Assembly: GCA_963732655.1 (NCBI GenBank)
Contig: CAVTAI010000017.1
Coordinates: 62,001-126,000 of the forward strand
Length of the DNA: 64,000 nt
Reading direction: 5' to 3'
DNA from: CAVTWS01 sp963732655
Lineage (GTDB): Bacteria; Actinomycetota; Acidimicrobiia; Acidimicrobiales; SHLQ01
Part shown: positions 59,222 to 64,000 of the stretch, piece by piece
How the letters are laid out: every line of letters starts with the position of its first letter
Position numbering within the stretch: the first letter of the stretch is position 1
Made by a program: the position numbers and the translations under genes
The notes under the pieces: model-generated
Seen by the model: only the letters and a program-made list of their open reading frames with translations
What the model was told of the DNA's origin: nothing
Database searches by the model: none

Positions 59222-61336
59222 TCAGGAGATCCAGGTCGCGGCGGCGGGATCGGTGAGGCTGGTGACTCGGATCCCTGAGATGTCAGCGGTCCATACTTCG
59301 CCGTCGTACACGGCCGGGCGGCTCATCTGGCCGGTGAACCCGTTCGGGAAACACGACTCGATCCGCTGGCCGTCCTCGAGATCGTCGAGGGCGTCGCCGT
59401 CGACGCCGAAGGCCTGCACCATGTCCGGCGTGACCTCCGAACAGCTGTAGCCGTCCAATCCGCTGCGTTCGTCCTCATCGCACCGCAACACCTTGATCCC
59501 CGCCGGGAATGGGACCCCGGGAGCCACGCCCTCGAGCACCTCCTCGTCGGTCAGCACCTCGCACTCGGTATCGAGGTCGCCCTGACCAGCGGGATCCACA
59601 TGGCGGAACTCGGCCTGGAGGGCAAGCCCATCGTCGGCGTCGACCACCCGGATGCCCGGTGAGCCGAGTCGGTACCACGGAAGGACCGCGGCCGAGCCTC
59701 CCTCGGCGGGGACGGAGAGACTCCGCAGGTCGATCGACATGGGCTCGGTGTCCTCGATCCCGGCTCGGCCCGTCTCGGTGGCCGCTCCGTCGATGATGTC
59801 GTACGAGACGAGCAGCGTTCCCTGGACCCCGCCGCGCAACCGGGCATCAGAGCCGGCGATCACCATGGATGACGGACCGGTGACGATGACTGCGCCTTGC
59901 GCCGCGATCGCGAGAGATCCGATGGTGACGAGCGCCTCCGGATCGCTCAGGTCGACGAGGGACATCTCGGCCGAACCTCCCGACGCCACGGCGAAGGTCT
60001 CACCGAAGCGCACGTCGGAGACCGGCTGGCCGCCGCCGATGTCATCGACCTGCCCGAGCACCGCAATGGTGTCCCCGCCGAACCGCACGGTTTCGACGGC
60101 GCCGATGCCGGATCGGGCGGTCGTAGCCGCCCGTACGACGTCGCCGACGACCGACACCCCCCGACGCAGCACGACCTGGCCACCCAGCGCCACCTGCGAT
60201 CGCGGCGTCAGCCCTTCGGGCGAAACATCGAGCAGGTAGAGGGTGGCGTGGGCGTCGACCTCCAACTCGTCGTCGTCCTCGACGTTGGCGGCCACCGCGA
60301 GCACGCCGTCGGCGTAGCCGATGCCCCCTGCGCCACCGGCGATGCCCACGGTGTCGATCTGGAGCTCCGGGCCGACGTGGGACAACAACGAGGTCCGCGT
60401 GACCCGGCCCCCGCCCGACGGCAGCAGCACCCGATCGCATGACGGGCGCGAGTCGGTGCCGTCCCTGAGCTCGACGCGAGAGATCCAGTCAGCCACTTCG
60501 TCGTTCGCGCGGGCCCCTTCGTCGGCCTCACCATCAGCTTCAGGAACCTCGGATCCTTCATCATCGACATCCACGTCGACCTCGGCGTCGGCGTCGTCGC
60601 TCGACTCCCCCACGATTCCCCCGACCGGGATCCCCATGGGTCCGATCATCGGTCCGCCACTCGTCGCCGCCAGATAGGGCTGGGACCACGTGAGCAGGAT
60701 CGGCTCCCCACCGACGAGCGCCGCCTCGCGGTAACCGCCGTCGATCCGCACCGAGTCGACGATGTCGACCGACGGCAACGCGACCTCCGTCACGAGGATG
60801 GGTTCGTAGGTGAGTCCCTCGTCGAAAACCGCCGGCACGGTGCTGAACACCAGGACGCGATCAGCGGTCAGCAGGAGTCGGTGGGCGAAGCCGTCGCTCA
60901 CGATGTTCACGGACCCGACGGGAGACTGCGATGCCCGATCGAGCACCTGCAAGCGCCCGCGTTCGTTCACGTACGCGACCCAGTTTTCGTCCACCGCCAG
61001 GGGGCTGGCCTCGACGATGTCCGGTTCACCCGTGAGCGGCTCGATTCCCACATACGACAGGTCCGGCCCGAAGCCCCCGAAACCGAAGCCGAACATCACG
61101 GGGCCGGCGTTCGTGCGGGCTGACTGCTCCATGTCGTCGCGGAAGCCGCGAAGGTACGAACGCAGATCGCCGCACTCGGTGAACGTGGCCACGGCACCGC
61201 CCACCGGGACCGCGGTCGGTTCACGGTCGCCGTCTGCACACCCGCTGATCACCACCAGCAGCGCGAGCACGACCGCGGTACGACGCGTCCGCAAGCGCTC
61301 CTTCTCCGCCGCTCCACCGAGCGTCTTTCGGTCCAC
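59222..61336 (-). CDS. Beta-propeller lipoprotein
   Basis: A 704-residue exported lipoprotein with signal RTAVVLALLVVISGC (lipobox VISGC). It matches the secreted beta-propeller domain family in its repeated strand patterns (SYVGIEPLTGEPDIVEASPL, WVAYVNERGRLQVLDRASQS, TLYLLDVSPEGLTPRSQVAL, EMSLVDLSDPEALVTIGSLA, EVWTADISGIRVTSLTDPAA). An acidic insert of about 35 residues (DDADAEVDVDVDDEGSEVPE and more) sits between blades and could bind cations. Two Cys-rich spots near the end may form disulfides. Function unknown; probably protein-protein contact at the cell surface. Confidence 0.8.
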   Translation of the reverse strand: MDRKTLGGAAEKERLRTRRTAVVLALLVVISGCADGDREPTAVPVGGAVATFTECGDLRSYLRGFRDDMEQSARTNAGPVMFGFGFGGFGPDLSYVGIEPLTGEPDIVEASPLAVDENWVAYVNERGRLQVLDRASQSPVGSVNIVSDGFAHRLLLTADRVLVFSTVPAVFDEGLTYEPILVTEVALPSVDIVDSVRIDGGYREAALVGGEPILLTWSQPYLAATSGGPMIGPMGIPVGGIVGESSDDADAEVDVDVDDEGSEVPEADGEADEGARANDEVADWISRVELRDGTDSRPSCDRVLLPSGGGRVTRTSLLSHVGPELQIDTVGIAGGAGGIGYADGVLAVAANVEDDDELEVDAHATLYLLDVSPEGLTPRSQVALGGQVVLRRGVSVVGDVVRAATTARSGIGAVETVRFGGDTIAVLGQVDDIGGGQPVSDVRFGETFAVASGGSAEMSLVDLSDPEALVTIGSLAIAAQGAVIVTGPSSMVIAGSDARLRGGVQGTLLVSYDIIDGAATETGRAGIEDTEPMSIDLRSLSVPAEGGSAAVLPWYRLGSPGIRVVDADDGLALQAEFRHVDPAGQGDLDTECEVLTDEEVLEGVAPGVPFPAGIKVLRCDEDERSGLDGYSCSEVTPDMVQAFGVDGDALDDLEDGQRIESCFPNGFTGQMSRPAVYDGEVWTADISGIRVTSLTDPAAATWIS

Positions 61337-61412
61337 GGGGACCTCCCCCCGAGCCGTCGACCTTCCCGGCCGAACCCTAGCTCACGCTCGATCGGTGGGC
61401 GGAGGCGCTCGA

Positions 61413-62084
61413 TCAGTGGACGGTGACGAGGATCCGTTCCGAAGCGAACGACCCGACCCCGACGCGTGCACCGTCGATCTCGACTGTCGCCGTGCCGTCA
61501 GGAGACTTGGCGGTGACGGTCCCCCGTTTGCCCGGGAGGATGTGAGCATCCTCGAGGAACTCCAGCAGGCCGGGGGTGAACTCCAGCTCCTCGGGGATGC
61601 GGGTCACGGTGAACCCCGTACCCACCCCACACAGGCTCAGTTGCTGGGCATCAGGGGCGGCGTAGTCCGAGCCCGGGATGGGGTTGCCGTGCGGGCAGGT
61701 GGTCGGCTCGCCGAGCACCCGGACGAGGGCCTGCTCCACGACGGGCGAGATCACGTGTTCCCACTTCCCGGCCTCATGGTGCGCCTCGGTCCACGACAGT
61801 CCGAGGAGATCGATCAACATTCGCTCGGCCAGCCGGTGACGGCGAGCGACCCGATGGGCAACATCGAGACCATCGGCCGTGAGCCGGAGTTGACCCGACG
61901 AGCCCACCGCGACCAAGCCGTCCTTCTCCAGGCGTTTGATCATCTCCGAGACCGCGGGCCGAGACACATCCAGCCGTTCCGCCACCCGAGCCTGGATGAC
62001 GTCGAGATCGTCCTCGGCCAGCTCGAAGATCGTGACGCAGTACTCCTCGACCGCCGGGTGGTACTCGCCGCGATGCTGAACCAT
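61413..62084 (-). CDS. DtxR/IdeR-family metal-dependent regulator with altered metal ligands
   Basis: A 223-residue regulator with a winged helix (QARVAERLDVSRPAVSEMIK, RLEKDGLV), a dimerisation and metal domain (RRHRLAERMLIDLLGLSW, EAGKWEHVIS), the CP-G/D-Y segment HGNPIPGSDY and a C-terminal SH3-like domain (HILPGKRGTVTAKSPDGTAT). Compared with IdeR/DtxR, the residue at Met10 is Glu14 and that at Cys102 is Gly106, while the Glu105 and His106 equivalents (Glu109, His110) and His79 (His83) remain. Metal choice is therefore probably not the classical iron site. Monocistronic on the minus strand. Confidence 0.9.
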   Translation of the reverse strand: MVQHRGEYHPAVEEYCVTIFELAEDDLDVIQARVAERLDVSRPAVSEMIKRLEKDGLVAVGSSGQLRLTADGLDVAHRVARRHRLAERMLIDLLGLSWTEAHHEAGKWEHVISPVVEQALVRVLGEPTTCPHGNPIPGSDYAAPDAQQLSLCGVGTGFTVTRIPEELEFTPGLLEFLEDAHILPGKRGTVTAKSPDGTATVEIDGARVGVGSFASERILVTVH

Positions 62085-62136
62085 GCCAGGAGTCTAGGGC
62101 CAGCCCGCCTCGCCGGGCTCCGGGCCCACGGGGCGA

Positions 62137-62940
62137 TCAGCGTTGGAAGGCGCTGATCACGGCATCAGCCAGTTCTGGGCGGCAGACGACCATCCCGGAC
62201 ACCCACGGATCCGAGGCGTTGTAACGAAGGGGACGACCATCGATGCCCGACACGTGCAGCCCGGCGGCCGCGGCCACCGCCATCGGGGCACAGGCGTCCC
62301 ACTCGTAGATGCCGCCGCCGTGCACGTAGATGTCGGCGTCGCCCCGGACCACCAGCATGGCCTTGACCCCGGCGCTGCCGAGGGCACCGACATCGGCCCC
62401 GACACCGCTGGACAGGCGGTAGCCGTCGATGTTGGCGCGTGACCGGCTCACCACCGCGAGGGGGCGTTCTCGCCGTTCGTCGGGCAGATCGCTCGGGTAG
62501 GCCGGCGCCGGGTCAGTTCCGTAGGTGGCCGACAGAGCGGGGAGGCTGACGGCCGCCGCCGCCGGTTCGCCACCGACGCACAGCGCGACGTGAACCGCCC
62601 ACTCGCCGCTCCAGGGTCGTCCGTAGTCGTTCGTGCCGTCGAGCGGATCGACGATCCAGACCCGCTCGGACTGGAGCCGGGACGGGTCGTCGAACCCCTC
62701 CTCGGACAGGACGGCGTCCCGGGGCCGATAGGCGTGGAGCCGCTCGACGAGGAACTCGTGGGCGAGCCGGTCACCCATCATCTGCAGCTGGCTCATTCGG
62801 GCCTTCTGGTCGACCATGCGCTCACGGATCTCCAACAGCAACAGCCCAGCCTCGTGCGCCAGCCAGTAGGCGAGCTGGTGGTCGTCGAACTCCTCCGGCT
62901 CGAGGCTGGGTTGGCCCGCGGGACTCGACCTTTTCAGCAG
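62137..62940 (-). CDS. cysQ: CysQ-like 3'(2'),5'-bisphosphate nucleotidase / inositol monophosphatase family
   Basis: About 267 residues. The metal-binding blocks are complete: LSEEGFDD (E-E), WIVDPLDGTNDYGRPW and GGIYEWDACAPMAVAAAAG (W-D-x-A/C-A). They support magnesium-dependent dephosphorylation of PAP or inositol phosphate. The N-terminal helix (EFDDHQLAYWLAHEAG) belongs to the fold, so translation must begin upstream of the first ATG (62841). No ATG or GTG exists between the previous stop and that helix; CTG at 62940 or 62937 is the best candidate. The BKACE gene upstream ends in the same frame, with only its TGA between. Confidence 0.85.
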   Translation of the reverse strand: MLKRSSPAGQPSLEPEEFDDHQLAYWLAHEAGLLLLEIRERMVDQKARMSQLQMMGDRLAHEFLVERLHAYRPRDAVLSEEGFDDPSRLQSERVWIVDPLDGTNDYGRPWSGEWAVHVALCVGGEPAAAAVSLPALSATYGTDPAPAYPSDLPDERRERPLAVVSRSRANIDGYRLSSGVGADVGALGSAGVKAMLVVRGDADIYVHGGGIYEWDACAPMAVAAAAGLHVSGIDGRPLRYNASDPWVSGMVVCRPELADAVISAFQR

Positions 62941-62946
62941 GACCCC

Positions 62947-63852
62947 TCAGCCACGGGCGGTTCCCACGGGAAGGCGCAGGATCTCGGCCGCCTCGATGCA
63001 GGTGGCCGGCCGACGGCCACAGGCCTCGACCAACGCCACCGCCCGTTCCACCGCGACCCGGTTGCTCTCCGCCGAGGGGTCGTCCTCGAGTCCAACACGG
63101 ATGTGGCCGCCCTGTTCGACGGCCAACCGGGCCACCGGCGTCGAGAGGATGTCGCCGCCGAGCAACGTGACGGCCCACGGGAGATCGGTGTCGGCGAGCA
63201 TCGCACGATACAACGCCAGGGCTTCGGGGATCGCCGGCGCCGAGAAGGTCGGGTAGCCGGTGCCGAAGTAGCCCCGATCTCCGGAGAAGTACAGCTTGAC
63301 GAGGCTGCCCGCCGGCAGGGTCCCCGCCCGGTGGAACCCCAACGCCATCCGGAGAAAGCCGGGTTCATAGATCGCCATGCTCGGGCCGAGCCCCAACTCG
63401 GCACACGTCGCCATCATGTACCGCACATCGTTCGGGCTGTTGGTGTAGACGAAATCGGTGGCGGAGGGCAGGCCGTGGGCACCGAAGCTGGCCAGGTTGG
63501 CCGAACCAGGGTCGAGCACTCCGCACCGGATCAACCCCGCCTGCGCCAGGAGGCGATGGTGGTCGTACCGGTCTTGGATCGAGGCGCCCCCGGACATCGT
63601 CGGGTAGAGCACGGCATCGGGACGTTCGTCGAGCACCAACCGGAACGTCGCCGCATAGTCCTCGGCGGTGTCGGCGACGCCGGCGCGTTCACCGAAGGGC
63701 CTCGACGTGTGGGTGTGGACGACCGACGCGCCCACGTCGAGGCAAGTGACGGCATCGGCGGCAATCTCTTCCGGCGACTCGGGAGCGGCGGCGTTCCGGT
63801 CCCTACGGGTGACGCCGTTGACCGCGACTTCGATGACCACCGGCGGCTGCAT
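62947..63852 (-). CDS. BKACE (DUF849) beta-keto acid cleavage enzyme
   Basis: A 301-residue TIM-barrel enzyme that cleaves a beta-keto acid with acetyl-CoA, giving acetoacetate and an acyl-CoA. IEVAVNGVTRRDRNAAAPES then PEEIAADAVTCLDVGASVVH and the zinc ligands His46 and His48 in VHTHTSRP are typical, as is GGHIRVGLEDDP near the end. Substrate class cannot be set by eye. ATG at 63852; the frame is intact. It shares its reading frame and transcript with the following nucleotidase. Confidence 0.92.
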   Translation of the reverse strand: MQPPVVIEVAVNGVTRRDRNAAAPESPEEIAADAVTCLDVGASVVHTHTSRPFGERAGVADTAEDYAATFRLVLDERPDAVLYPTMSGGASIQDRYDHHRLLAQAGLIRCGVLDPGSANLASFGAHGLPSATDFVYTNSPNDVRYMMATCAELGLGPSMAIYEPGFLRMALGFHRAGTLPAGSLVKLYFSGDRGYFGTGYPTFSAPAIPEALALYRAMLADTDLPWAVTLLGGDILSTPVARLAVEQGGHIRVGLEDDPSAESNRVAVERAVALVEACGRRPATCIEAAEILRLPVGTARG

Positions 63853-63906
63853 GGAACCATCATCGCACCCAGGTCGCCCCGGGCCCGAACCCGTCGGGGC
63901 GGTGGC

Positions 63907-64000
63907 CTACTCGACGACCTCGGCGATGAACCGCTGCATCGACAGGCCCACCTCACCGATCAGTGCTCCGGCCTGGTCGGGTTGCCCATCAAGGCGCAAC
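63907..64000 (-). CDS. C-terminal end of an unidentified protein (cut by window edge)
   Basis: Thirty codons end at a TAG at 63907: RLDGQPDQAGALIGEVGLSM then QRFIAEVVE. This is a helical C-terminus with normal codon bias, upstream of BKACE on the same strand. Too short to assign. Confidence 0.6.
   Translation of the reverse strand, partial: LRLDGQPDQAGALIGEVGLSMQRFIAEVVE

Noticed and set aside
1..64000. CRISPR array, prophage or conjugative element
   Set aside because: No regularly spaced repeats, cas genes, phage structural genes, integrase or transfer genes were found; only IS30 and its scars are mobile.
1..64000. tRNA or rRNA genes
   Set aside because: I saw no TTCGAATC-type T-arm with matching cloverleaf or rRNA signature; a proper tRNA scan was not possible.

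Overview
The window is very GC-rich DNA from an actinobacterium. Two WhiB-type iron-sulfur regulators, a TatA, a b558-type succinate dehydrogenase operon and WhiB/IdeR-style regulation support this. So do DUF3039, numerous amidohydrolase-2, MaoC, hotdog, thiolase and LLM oxidoreductase genes, and secreted proteins with the surface repeat common in Acidimicrobiia. An Acidimicrobiia/Ilumatobacter-like lineage is my inference; no rRNA or tRNA gene is visible to test it.

Layout. 0-4.7 kb: ppk1 (cut by the window edge), a small conserved protein, whiB, tatA, a second whiB and a von Willebrand A protein. 5-10.3 kb: hotdog thioesterase, MaoC dehydratase, a glycosidase-1 homologue lacking its nucleophile, an FkbM methyltransferase and a CYTH-CHAD polyphosphate-type protein. 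10.35-10.7 kb: two 5'-truncated gene fragments meet head to head. 10.7-17.3 kb: a MoxR/ChlI-like AAA ATPase (the usual partner of the VWA protein), a large PAS-GGDEF-EAL protein and a glycosidase-2 homologue also lacking its nucleophile. 17.5-21.0 kb: sdhCAB. 21.5-29.8 kb: hydrolases, LMW phosphatase, amidohydrolases, a surface-repeat protein, prmA and a cupin. 29.8-36.3 kb: an accessory patch with a complete IS30 element, low-GC secreted-protein genes, a scar of three abutting gene fragments (one a near-identical copy of the cupin 3' end), a degenerate toxin-antitoxin pair and a damaged sulfotransferase. 36.5-44.2 kb: thiolase, amidohydrolases, SRPBCC, hotdog, YaaA, SnoaL and MaoC. 44.2-52.5 kb: an intact VapBC with an operator over its start codon, DUF2889, an HD protein, SDR, ParA, membrane proteins and Nei. 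52.5-64 kb: amidohydrolase, LLM oxidoreductase, OsmC, CocE-type hydrolase, enoyl-CoA hydratase, beta-propeller lipoprotein, an IdeR-like regulator with altered metal ligands, CysQ and BKACE.

Gene content points to an aerobic heterotroph with broad fatty-acid, aromatic and ester catabolism (thiolase, enoyl-CoA hydratases, BKACE, epoxide hydrolase, amidohydrolases, LLM monooxygenase), electrons entering through Sdh, and polyphosphate, c-di-GMP and metal-dependent control.

Caution on quality: at least 17 genes, including sdhC and the AAA ATPase, carry single-base frame breaks while the protein sequence stays well conserved on both sides. I read most of these as sequencing or assembly errors, not pseudogenes, and give the reconstructed spans. 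Only the 10.46 kb junction, the 33.7-34.4 kb scar and the shortened VapC look like real decay or rearrangement.
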